A stretch of 64,000 nt of DNA, taken from a virus. This document shows, one piece after another, positions 32,608 through 39,547 of this stretch. A program made the position numbers and the translations under genes. Each line of letters begins with the position of its first letter. Position 1 is the first letter of the stretch. The notes beneath the pieces are model-generated. The model was not told where the DNA came from. It saw only the letters and a program-made list of their open reading frames with translations, and did not search any database. Where the stretch lies: the IMG/VR virus record IMGVR_UViG_3300032246_002821, positions 1-64,000 of that record; one strand, written 5' to 3'.

Positions 32608-32850
32608 TTAAAGTGCAATACCTGCCGTACGCATTTCTTTTAATTTTTTCTGCCAACGCTTCTGGGCACGTGCTTTGGCCTTCTTGCGCTTCTGGCTGGG
32701 TGTCTCGAAACGCTCGCGTTCGCGCAACGTCTGGAAGATACCATCGGATTGGATCTGTTTCTTCAATTTACGCAGGGCTTTGTTGACGTCGTTGTTGTGG
32801 ACTTCCACGAACAGGCCCTTCTGTTTTAGATCGGTTACTTCAAAGCTCAT
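32608..32850 (-). CDS. rpsU: Ribosomal protein bS21 homologue
   Basis: 80 residues; start at MSFEVTDLKQ, as the 11 upstream residues lie in the previous gene. FVEVHNNDVNKALRKLKKQI is the S21 core, followed by LRERERFETPSQKRKKAKAR and a basic tail. bS21 sits near the anti-Shine-Dalgarno region of the 30S subunit, so phage copies are thought to bias initiation to phage mRNA. Confidence 0.93.
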   Translation of the reverse strand: MSFEVTDLKQKGLFVEVHNNDVNKALRKLKKQIQSDGIFQTLRERERFETPSQKRKKAKARAQKRWQKKLKEMRTAGIAL

Positions 32851-33238
32851 TTTTTCCCTCTTGGTGCTTCTGGTAATTAGCATATCTTTCGGCCAGCCAA
32901 GAATAAAGATCGAATGTCTGTCTGTGCGTGGCTTTGCCTATGGCATTGTCTCCCCAGGCCCACACATTATCTTGTGCCAGCAGATAGCCTTTCAGTATTT
33001 CTTTATTGCCCTGAAAGCGGCAATTTATCAAGCAGGCAGTGGCGTGTTTGGCTGCATTGATGCACCAGACATCGTCGGTCTCTTTGCTGCCATACAAGAA
33101 AACGGTCACGGGTTCAGGCATGGTTTTCACTATCTGACTGAAACGTTCCACATCCGACCATTCGCAATCCACTAGTAATATCTTGAAACGATTGCTCAGG
33201 TCCATATCAGGTACGGTTACTATCCTGCTTTCATCCAT
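32840..33238 (-). CDS. Hypothetical protein, 132 aa, nuclease-fold-like
   Basis: Rossmann-like pattern: ILLVDCEWSDVERF (Asp after a hydrophobic strand), VTVFLYGSKETDDVW, KHATACLINCRFQGNKEI and NVWAWGDNAIGKA. The spacing recalls NYN/PIN-like nuclease folds, but I cannot confirm the acidic triad. Overlaps the upstream membrane protein gene by 8 nt and the S21 gene by 11 nt. Confidence 0.6.
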   Translation of the reverse strand: MDESRIVTVPDMDLSNRFKILLVDCEWSDVERFSQIVKTMPEPVTVFLYGSKETDDVWCINAAKHATACLINCRFQGNKEILKGYLLAQDNVWAWGDNAIGKATHRQTFDLYSWLAERYANYQKHQEGKNEL

Positions 33239-34670
33239 TTGCCAGCTTTTCTTCTATGGCCACTTGTTCCGTGACAGTCAGTTCGTCCAGTTCGATCTCG
33301 CCTCGACCCAGCCTGCCTATCTGCCAGTGCTGCCAGTGTTCATCGTCAGTGTAACTGGTATTGGTGGCTTTGTCAACTTGGATCCAATTGGTGCCATTGA
33401 ATTTGTACAGCAGATCTGGTTTGCCGGTGTTGATGAACAACTGGCCTATCTCACCCGTATCTGGGAATTCGGGGCCCAGTATGCTGCTGTGAGCATTGGC
33501 TGTGAAATCTTCTGCGTCTGCCCCTGCGGCCTGTTCCTTGGCGATGTCTTGCACTGCTTGCAACTGTGATTGCAGATGATTGATAGTGTGTTGTTTGCTT
33601 TCATTCTCTGCCAGCATATGATCCAGTGCTGTGGTCAACTTACTGATGGTGGCATAGTCCGTGTTATCCACCACAGGTGGCTGAGCTTCCAACTTAACGA
33701 TGGCTTCTGCTAATTCTTCTTCCAGTCGCTGTATCTCTGAGTCATCTTTTATCAGCACTTCGCGTATGACTTCCACAGGCACCTGGACTTCTCGGATCAC
33801 CTCCACAGGCACTTCGACTATCTTTTGGATCACTTCAGGATCCTGATGCACTTCTGCTTCTGCCTGCGCTTGCTGTTCAGCTTGATCTTCTTTGCGACGG
33901 TTCATGACCATTGTCACACCCAATACCATCGCCACTGCCAGTGGATCGAATACAGCCACGATGACGATGATCACCCAACGAACCGCTCGTTCCATCATAT
34001 CTTTGTTGGCATTGTCGTCGTATATCAGCTGTGCGATATACTTGATGGGACCAACTTCGGCTTCCATTTTCAGTTGTTCTTGGTTCAGCTTGAGCTTTTG
34101 TCTGCTGAGTTCTGTGATGCGATTGTTACTGGCATCTATGCTGGCATTGAGGCTGTCGCGCTCTTTCTTCTGGCTGTCACGTAATTTGGTAGCTTGTGTT
34201 GCCATAGCCGCAGTGCGGTTGTTGTCACGATCAGCATTAGCCCCTGATCCTTTGAGCAGGCTGCCGACCGCATCGTCCATCTGTGCCATGACTTTTCGGG
34301 CATCGTCGATGCGTCTTTGTTCTATGGCAATGTTCTGGTCCACTTGTTGCACCAGTAGATCCCCGCCCCCAGCCTGGCTGGTCACCTCGATGTGAGCACG
34401 GCTCAGGAACCCGAAAATACCCATACTGGTGATGAACATCAGCACTATCACCGCCAAGCTCATGTAGCTTTTGAGCAGCCATTTCAGATGACCCCAATAG
34501 GTGTGTAGCCACACCGTGGTGACTATCTTGCCCACTTCCAACACACTTCCCATGATAACGATGGGCCAGAACACACCGCTGAATATGGCAGTGAGACCGT
34601 AAATGCTGTAGTATGCTGCCACTCCGCTGATGCTGAGCGCAGTCAATAGCGCGATATAATTTAAAAACAT
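33231..34670 (-). CDS. Membrane protein with long coiled coil, 479 aa
   Basis: Three N-terminal membrane segments (residues about 3-35 and 65-90), a long periplasmic or cytoplasmic coiled coil (about 115-215), a fourth membrane segment (WVIIVIVAVFDPLAVAMVLG near 230), and a Gln/Glu/Val-rich tail ending in a LFINTGKPDLLYKFNGTNWI domain. A similar layout occurs in hypothetical membrane proteins of T4-like cyanophages. Function unknown; it may remodel the host inner membrane. Confidence 0.75.
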   Translation of the reverse strand: MFLNYIALLTALSISGVAAYYSIYGLTAIFSGVFWPIVIMGSVLEVGKIVTTVWLHTYWGHLKWLLKSYMSLAVIVLMFITSMGIFGFLSRAHIEVTSQAGGGDLLVQQVDQNIAIEQRRIDDARKVMAQMDDAVGSLLKGSGANADRDNNRTAAMATQATKLRDSQKKERDSLNASIDASNNRITELSRQKLKLNQEQLKMEAEVGPIKYIAQLIYDDNANKDMMERAVRWVIIVIVAVFDPLAVAMVLGVTMVMNRRKEDQAEQQAQAEAEVHQDPEVIQKIVEVPVEVIREVQVPVEVIREVLIKDDSEIQRLEEELAEAIVKLEAQPPVVDNTDYATISKLTTALDHMLAENESKQHTINHLQSQLQAVQDIAKEQAAGADAEDFTANAHSSILGPEFPDTGEIGQLFINTGKPDLLYKFNGTNWIQVDKATNTSYTDDEHWQHWQIGRLGRGEIELDELTVTEQVAIEEKLANG

Positions 34671-34673
34671 AAA

Positions 34674-35693
34674 TTATTTACCTGTTGTATCAAAGAATTT
34701 ACTGATGCTTTCTGGCATCTGTTGTCCACGACTTCGTTCCAGACTTGTCATATAATCCCAGAATAACACACGGTTCTGCAGATTGCAATCTAATAGTGGC
34801 AGTGACAACCGCTCACGTTCTGCAGGCAGCAACACATTGAGTTGTAAAAATTCCGGATCAGTGAGAGTGAATCTCTCCTGTGTGATGCCCAGATCTGTGA
34901 GATAATCAGCCAGTTGAGCCTGTCCCAGGATGCTGACTGCGTGTAGCACAGTATGCACACTGAGTCTGTTTGTGCATATAGATTGGAATTGTCGTAAATT
35001 ATCAGTTATCCTGTGCCAGCTGGCATTCCATCTGGTCCATTCGTAGCTGTCTGCGAAACCATCTATGCTGGCATTGATCCTCACGGCAGGATGCTCTATG
35101 AATTTTTTGGTTTTCCTGGTATTGTAGGTAAGATTGGTACTCAGGTTCATTGTGTCTATCTGATGATCCAGCAATAGCTGCTGCAACCACTCCACGATAT
35201 CATCATCATACAGTGGCTCGCCCCCCTGGATGTTGATGTTCAGGGGCATATCTATGGTATGGATGAAGCGTTGTATGCGCTCGCGTTGGCTGATGTGTAT
35301 GCTGAAACTTTTTAGTTTCTTTATCTTGTAGTAGCTTTTAAGATGTTCAGGCAGCTGGCTGATATCCTCACTCAACAGGCTGCTATATTCGGGCCTGCAC
35401 ATCAGGCACCTGAGATTGCACTGGTTGCCCACGTTTATGGTCAGGCTGTAATGGTTGGGTGTCTGGCTCAGGCCCAGCCTGGTGCTGATATCCCCTGCTG
35501 CTTCCGTGTGATGGCAGATGTCACAAAAATCGAATCCCGTGTAATTTTGCTGTTGCACATAGTGCATACGCTGCCGGCTGTCGACAAACGTCTGATCTGG
35601 TCTATCTTGTTGTACAGGATCATTGCAGCAAAGACCTATCTTGCCCACAGGATCGAATTTGGCCACCAGCCCTTTAAACGCCAGGCACTTCAT
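34674..35693 (-). CDS. Radical SAM protein (twitch/SPASM type)
   Basis: 339 residues. An N-terminal Cys cluster (LCCNDPV, FCDICHHTE) precedes the radical SAM motif CNLRCLMC (near residue 98) and NIQGGEPLYD. This order, with auxiliary cluster ligands first, is typical of phage twitch-domain radical SAM proteins. Substrate unknown. Overlaps the preceding gene by 20 nt, as in the rest of this operon. Confidence 0.85.
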   Translation of the reverse strand: MKCLAFKGLVAKFDPVGKIGLCCNDPVQQDRPDQTFVDSRQRMHYVQQQNYTGFDFCDICHHTEAAGDISTRLGLSQTPNHYSLTINVGNQCNLRCLMCRPEYSSLLSEDISQLPEHLKSYYKIKKLKSFSIHISQRERIQRFIHTIDMPLNINIQGGEPLYDDDIVEWLQQLLLDHQIDTMNLSTNLTYNTRKTKKFIEHPAVRINASIDGFADSYEWTRWNASWHRITDNLRQFQSICTNRLSVHTVLHAVSILGQAQLADYLTDLGITQERFTLTDPEFLQLNVLLPAERERLSLPLLDCNLQNRVLFWDYMTSLERSRGQQMPESISKFFDTTGK

Positions 35694-36042
35694 TATCTGC
35701 TACCACTATCCATCCTATACTTAATAGATCTGCTTTTATCTCGTCAATAACCGTGCCTTCGCCTGCCCTGGTGTTGTTATATTCATCAATCCCCATACCT
35801 GCACAATAGAATTCCAGATAATCTTCAGAGGCCATATTGTTGAATAACCTGCTTGCTATGCCTCCAGCATAACGCCAGCTGCAACTCCATCGTTCATCAG
35901 CCAACACGGGTTCCACCGCCAGTTTCTGGAATTCATTATTGCATAATGCAGCATAGAGGTTATGACAATACAAGTCATTACCAGCAGCTTTTTCCCTAAT
36001 ATATTTGCTATCGTACAGTTCACGTTCCAGATTATTGTTCAT
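35674..36042 (-). CDS. Hypothetical protein, 122 aa
   Basis: Start at the ATG overlapping the upstream TGA (ATGA). Acidic protein with DERWSCSWRYAGGI and DYLEFYCAGMGIDEY. It follows the paralogue array but lacks the FxLRW ending. No family recognised. Confidence 0.6.
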   Translation of the reverse strand: MNNNLERELYDSKYIREKAAGNDLYCHNLYAALCNNEFQKLAVEPVLADERWSCSWRYAGGIASRLFNNMASEDYLEFYCAGMGIDEYNNTRAGEGTVIDEIKADLLSIGWIVVADNEVPGV

Positions 36043-36290
36043 GACCACCTCAATACAAATAATGTCAGATCTTCCTCGCTGTCAAAAGCTATTATACCCT
36101 GCCCTATCCAGCTGACCCGCATACCCTGCTCTACCGACTGATCAAGGATCAGTCTCATCTCGTCAAGGAGGGCGTTGCGTTCAGGTTCCATAGCCTGCGT
36201 GAAGCTCTTGGGCGCAGGGTTACGACAGCGTATGCCGCGCAACCACAGTGGATTGCCGTCCACAGTCGCCCATCGTATACGACGAGTCAC
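36039..36290 (-). CDS. Small array protein with C-terminal LFVLRWS, 83 aa
   Basis: A GTG start at 36290 overlapping the previous stop is preferred; the longer ATG frame would overlap its neighbour by 123 nt. Pattern: basic N-terminus, WIGQGIIAFDSEEDLTLFVL then RWS. Member of the tandem paralogue family. Confidence 0.6.
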   Translation of the reverse strand: MTRRIRWATVDGNPLWLRGIRCRNPAPKSFTQAMEPERNALLDEMRLILDQSVEQGMRVSWIGQGIIAFDSEEDLTLFVLRWS

Positions 36291-36526
36291 AACCACCTCA
36301 TTACAAACAGCGTGGCATCTTCCTTGTGCTTGAACATCAGTATAGGCATAGGGCTCATTGTTGCGTGATCTAATATATAGGCCCATTGTATCTGCATTAG
36401 TCGCAGCCATTGGGTCACATCTTCATCGCCGATATATAATAACTCTGAGAAAGTCTCTGGACAACGACGTCTCTGAGGCAACAGATGTCGTATGTCCACC
36501 GGTGTCCAACCGTCCCAATCATTCAT
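36287..36526 (-). CDS. Small array protein with C-terminal LFVMRWL, 79 aa
   Basis: Start at the ATG overlapping the upstream stop (ATGA). Family end MPILMFKHKEDATLFVMRWL. Function unknown; coupled to both neighbours. Confidence 0.62.
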   Translation of the reverse strand: MNDWDGWTPVDIRHLLPQRRRCPETFSELLYIGDEDVTQWLRLMQIQWAYILDHATMSPMPILMFKHKEDATLFVMRWL

Positions 36527-36744
36527 GACCATCTCAGTATGAATCTCACGGCATCTTCTTCTGTGGCGAATACGATGTCGTTTCTAACGATGCGAGCATT
36601 GTATTCTTTATTCAATATCTCATTGCCATACAGATACTGATCGTCAGACTCCACGAAGTTTTTCCACACTTGTGCATAGTCGCGGGCATACGTTACCCCA
36701 TCTGGATTGATACCCCATTCTATGAAACAGATACGAACAGTCAT
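36523..36744 (-). CDS. Small array protein with C-terminal RFILRWS, 73 aa
   Basis: ATGA overlap at both ends. IVRNDIVFATEEDAVRFIL followed by RWS is the clearest copy of the shared ending: strand, acidic EEDA, hydrophobic, R-W. Confidence 0.62.
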   Translation of the reverse strand: MTVRICFIEWGINPDGVTYARDYAQVWKNFVESDDQYLYGNEILNKEYNARIVRNDIVFATEEDAVRFILRWS

Positions 36745-36974
36745 GAATACCTCATTACGAATGACATATACGACATTTCATCGAAGAAGTCAAGATATAT
36801 CCTGTCACGGGGATATTCAGCTGAGTTATCAAATCCAAAGCGTCTGACACAGCCCAATTCTTTTTGCATACGCCAGCTGAGGAATATGCTGATGCCATGT
36901 TCAGCAATCAAGTCCTGCCTTATGGGTTGCCATTCCTGTTCTGTCATCTCTACCATGAGGAATTTGAACTTCAA
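36741..36974 (-). CDS. Small array protein with C-terminal SFVMRYS, 77 aa
   Basis: A TTG start overlapping the upstream TGA (TTGA) is proposed, reading MKFKFLMVEMTEQEWQPIRQ; an ATG at about 36941 is the alternative. Ends RIYLDFFDEMSYMSFVMRYS. Confidence 0.5.
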   Translation of the reverse strand: MKFKFLMVEMTEQEWQPIRQDLIAEHGISIFLSWRMQKELGCVRRFGFDNSAEYPRDRIYLDFFDEMSYMSFVMRYS

Positions 36975-37282
36975 ATTTGCCACCTCAATGAATAAGCAGT
37001 CGCGGCTTCCTTGGACAACATAACAAACATTTTTACAACATATTCTTCGCAATTGATGTCCAGATAATTTTTTAGGAATATCTCATATTCCCAACCCTGA
37101 TCCTCTATCCAGCTGATGCGTTCCAGATTTTCTATCTTGTTCCATTCCTCGCGAAGATCTGTGAGAGGAGTGTCAGACTCACGTTTGATGATGAAACTAT
37201 CCAGCTGCAAAGCAGCATGAGTCTCAGGCACAGGTCCTGTCCTGTCCTGAGCATTCAGCAGATTTTGGAAATTGTTAGCCAT
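36971..37282 (-). CDS. Small array protein with C-terminal YSLRWQI, 103 aa
   Basis: Start at MANNFQNLL where ATG overlaps the previous TGA (TGATG). The ending VKMFVMLSKEAATAYSLRW matches the family with an altered acidic segment. Confidence 0.6.
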   Translation of the reverse strand: MANNFQNLLNAQDRTGPVPETHAALQLDSFIIKRESDTPLTDLREEWNKIENLERISWIEDQGWEYEIFLKNYLDINCEEYVVKMFVMLSKEAATAYSLRWQI

Positions 37283-37581
37283 CACCCACCTGCAAACGCC
37301 ATAGTGATCAGTGCAAGTTCTAGGTCGTCTCTTACATATATACGCATTTTGCCGTATTCGCTCTCCCAGCACCAGACGTTGGGCAAGTTTCTCCTCAGAT
37401 GTAATTCACAAGCTGGCCCCCATTGCTGCCAACACCAGACACGCATATCACTGAATAGCTCTGCTTTGGTGTTATTTGCTTGGGCAGTGAACTTGATGAA
37501 AGGCTCTACCATGAATTTGAAATTTTCGCAGCCGTTGTACCTGCGGTCTAGTTTAGTAACCTTGTAATTACCTATCTGCAT
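37282..37581 (-). CDS. Small array protein, 99 aa
   Basis: Start at MQIGNYKVTKLDRRYNG. Trp-rich middle (WCWQQWGPACELHLRRNLP) and the ending GKMRIYVRDDLELALITMAF align loosely with the array family, though the RW is lost. Overlaps the upstream gene by 14 nt. Confidence 0.6.
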   Translation of the reverse strand: MQIGNYKVTKLDRRYNGCENFKFMVEPFIKFTAQANNTKAELFSDMRVWCWQQWGPACELHLRRNLPNVWCWESEYGKMRIYVRDDLELALITMAFAGG

Positions 37582-37915
37582 ACCATACTTCCTCGATGCT
37601 AAATCCACCATAATAGCCGTTGTGCTCGTTGTGGTTTACCAGTGTGATGAAACCTGAGTCAGTCTGGATTTCCAAGAACTGTGTGTCGTGTACATCATAA
37701 CCATTTTCGTCGCTCACATCAGGACCGTCCTTGACTTCGTAGCACATGAATCTGCTACCAATCAGCTGTCGCACATCATCGTCTGTGCTCATGTAACGAT
37801 TTTCGCAGCAGCACTGACCGTTGTCACGCAATGTCAACTTGCCAAAGTCAAACTTCAAGGTGATGCTGTCTTCATCTACCTCTGCATCACGGATGATCAT
37901 ACCTTTAAGCTGCAT
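37568..37915 (-). CDS. Conserved hypothetical protein, 115 aa
   Basis: Start at MQLKGMIIRDAEVDEDS. The all-beta pattern CCCENRYMSTDDDVRQLIGS and FITLVNHNEHNGYYGGF resembles a family common in phages and plasmids that binds an unknown ligand. Overlaps the SWIM gene by 11 nt. Confidence 0.7.
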   Translation of the reverse strand: MQLKGMIIRDAEVDEDSITLKFDFGKLTLRDNGQCCCENRYMSTDDDVRQLIGSRFMCYEVKDGPDVSDENGYDVHDTQFLEIQTDSGFITLVNHNEHNGYYGGFSIEEVWYADR

Positions 37916-38270
37916 TTTCCAAAACCTGTCTGATATGTTTGCAGTCCCGGCGGAAGCCATAACCTGGGCAAGTGCAGGAGCGTTGTTTGCCGTCTATGGT
38001 CACACTGTAGGTGCTGCCTTTGCTGCCTGTGACGATGTGTACACGCTGGCTCACGGCAATGGGTGGCACGGTGTAATCTTCACTGCACTCTTCGATCCAT
38101 TCCGCTGGAATGATGTGCAGGCCCTTGTGGTCCACAATGCACACTGCACCAGGCTCAGCCCACTTGGGAGCAGGCACACGCTCTCCGCGGTACTCATGAA
38201 ACTCACGCACCACCCCACGAGCATATAGATGACGCTTGGGCCACTTGGGATCACGAACCTTGACGTACAT
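37905..38270 (-). CDS. SWIM zinc finger protein, 121 aa
   Basis: Start at MYVKVRDPKWPKRH, 9 nt after AAGGAG. The C-terminus contains a SWIM finger: YSVTIDGKQRSCTCPGYGF, then RRDCKHI (CxC...CxH). SWIM domains bind DNA or proteins. Second gene of the early operon. Confidence 0.85.
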   Translation of the reverse strand: MYVKVRDPKWPKRHLYARGVVREFHEYRGERVPAPKWAEPGAVCIVDHKGLHIIPAEWIEECSEDYTVPPIAVSQRVHIVTGSKGSTYSVTIDGKQRSCTCPGYGFRRDCKHIRQVLENAA

Positions 38271-38391
38271 CTGTATGCTCCTTGTTAACTCGTTTGCGGT
38301 TGTAGCTGCCAGCACCCTTGCGAGCAACGACGATGCGCTGGCGATACTTGCGATCCGCCAATGCTTTTGCCTGTATGCTACGCTGTTTCAT
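38251..38391 (-). CDS. ArfA-like alternative ribosome-rescue protein, 46 aa
   Basis: 46 residues, strongly basic, start at ATG 8-9 nt after an AGGAG. The segment KYRQRIVVARKGAGSYNRKR aligns with the core of E. coli ArfA (LFRQRVEKNKKGKGSYMRK), including the RQR and K-G-GSY-RK positions. ArfA enters the empty mRNA channel of stalled ribosomes and recruits RF2. The hydrophobic tail of full-length ArfA is absent, as in the active truncated form made when tmRNA fails. First gene of an early operon. Homology call is from memory of the family. Confidence 0.6.
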   Translation of the reverse strand: MKQRSIQAKALADRKYRQRIVVARKGAGSYNRKRVNKEHTDVRQGS

Positions 38392-38417
38392 CACTCGCTC
38401 CTGGGCTCTATATATTC

Positions 38418-38445
38418 AATATAGCACACAAAGACCATCTGTCAA
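38418..38445 (-). promoter_or_regulatory. Sigma70-like early promoter of the ArfA-like operon
   Basis: TTGACA, 16-nt spacer, TATATT on the minus strand, about 27 nt before the ATG at 38391. No terminator was seen before 32.6 kb, so it may drive the whole operon down to S21. Confidence 0.75.
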
Positions 38446-38487
38446 CCACAAAAAGAAAGATCTCCCGCAGATCAATCTGCGGGAGAC
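38446..38487 (-). terminator. Rho-independent terminator
   Basis: Stem TCTCCCGCAGA/TCTGCGGGAGA with a 4-nt loop, then TCTTTCTTTTTG on the minus strand, between the 92-residue gene and the ArfA-like operon promoter. Confidence 0.85.
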
Positions 38488-38505
38488 CACAATCATCAAG
38501 CTGTA

Positions 38506-38784
38506 TCAAGCAGCCTGTTCGACCTTCTGGGCAACTGCTTCAGCAGTGACCTGGGCCCGGGTATTCTGCGACAAGAACTTCTCGCGCATCGTGGCCTGCT
38601 TGGTTGCATTACCGATGTAAACTGCGGCATCTTGCTTGGTCATTGGCTGCGGCAACACCTGGATGTCGATGTCAGTCTTGCCTTCACGAGCCAAGATCTT
38701 GGCATAATCGGCGCGGTTGGTGGCGCGGAAAACAACAGAACCATCGGTTTCACGAGCAGTACCAGCGTATGTAAAAGTCTTCAT
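38506..38784 (-). CDS. Hypothetical protein, 92 aa
   Basis: Strand-rich N-terminus (FTYAGTARETDGSVVFRATN) and a helical Ala/Gln tail. Monocistronic: early promoter upstream and terminator downstream. No family recognised; probably an early host-interaction protein. Confidence 0.65.
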   Translation of the reverse strand: MKTFTYAGTARETDGSVVFRATNRADYAKILAREGKTDIDIQVLPQPMTKQDAAVYIGNATKQATMREKFLSQNTRAQVTAEAVAQKVEQAA

Positions 38785-38837
38785 TGTAGATCTCCGTAGA
38801 GTTGAGGGTTAAAAGTTCAAGTCCAAATTACATTATC

Positions 38838-38865
38838 ATATTAACACGGTCTAAGACCGTGTCAA
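38838..38865 (-). promoter_or_regulatory. Early promoter with operator-like palindrome in spacer
   Basis: TTGACA, 16-nt spacer, TAATAT on the minus strand. The spacer holds the inverted repeat ACACGGTCT/AGACCGTGT (38844-38862), so a repressor could sit between -35 and -10. Confidence 0.72.
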
Positions 38866-38874
38866 CACTTTTTT

Positions 38875-39222
38875 TCAGTCCAAACGGCTGGCGGCATAAG
38901 CCTTGAAGCCGTATTTCTTCAGCACTGCGGCAGCAGCCACAGCACCAGCTTCCTTGCAGTCGATGCTCTGTCCGGGCCACTTGGCTGGGTCCCAGATCTG
39001 ATAAGCAGGACCACCAAAGCCAGGCCTAAAACCCATCTCCTTGAGCTGGGCCCGTTCAGCCTTGCCCAATTTGGTATTGCCCTTGTTTGCTGGGTAAACT
39101 TCCACCCAGGCAAAGCCACATGCACCACCATCACGACCTTCATAACGCTCGTCTGCCCGTTGTTTGGCAGCGTATTGAGCGGCAATGGTCATTTCAGTAA
39201 CAACAGCTTGCGTATTCAACAT
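38875..39222 (-). CDS. Hypothetical protein, 115 aa
   Basis: Start at MLNTQAVVTEM, 6 nt after GGAG; earlier in-frame codons overlap the promoter. Contains CGFAWVEVYPANKGNTKLG and GFRPGFGGPAYQIWDP, a compact domain I recognise in phages without known function. Own early promoter. Confidence 0.68.
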   Translation of the reverse strand: MLNTQAVVTEMTIAAQYAAKQRADERYEGRDGGACGFAWVEVYPANKGNTKLGKAERAQLKEMGFRPGFGGPAYQIWDPAKWPGQSIDCKEAGAVAAAAVLKKYGFKAYAASRLD

Positions 39223-39250
39223 GTGCATCTCCATCATCAACTTATAACTC

Positions 39251-39278
39251 AATATAACACGGCTTTATCAGGTGTCAA
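39251..39278 (-). promoter_or_regulatory. Sigma70-like early promoter
   Basis: TTGACA, 16-nt spacer, TATATT on the minus strand before the 115-residue gene. Confidence 0.72.
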
Positions 39279-39409
39279 CCATTAATTTGCTGAACGGTGC
39301 ATTTATTTCCAGTAACTTCTTCGTAGAACATCACTTCTTCCATCAGGTTACCCAGATCAGCGTTGCGGCAAATTTCACGACCATTGTGGTTGTATGCTAC
39401 CCAAATCAT
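39275..39409 (-). CDS. Hypothetical protein, 44 aa
   Basis: MIWVAYNHNGREICRNADLG, then a short acidic helix. Preceded by AAAGGAG and its own early promoter; its stop lies inside the next gene's -35 box. Function unknown. Confidence 0.62.
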   Translation of the reverse strand: MIWVAYNHNGREICRNADLGNLMEEVMFYEEVTGNKCTVQQING

Positions 39410-39439
39410 AGTGTGCTCCTTTGCTTCAACTTATACCCC

Positions 39440-39467
39440 AATATAGCACGTGATCTGATGGTGTCAA
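39440..39467 (-). promoter_or_regulatory. Sigma70-like early promoter
   Basis: TTGACA, 16-nt spacer, TATATT on the minus strand, 31 nt before the 44-residue gene. Confidence 0.72.
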
Positions 39468-39508
39468 CCACTATTTTCCAGAAAAATTCTCCAATGATTT
39501 CAAGGCAG

Positions 39509-39540
39509 AAAAATCCCCTGTATCAGTTAAAATACAGGGG
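39509..39540 (-). terminator. Rho-independent terminator after the autotransporter-like gene
   Basis: Stem CCCCTGTAT/ATACAGGGG, then ATTTTTC on the minus strand, just past the stop at 39548. Confidence 0.9.
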
Positions 39541-39547
39541 AAATTTA

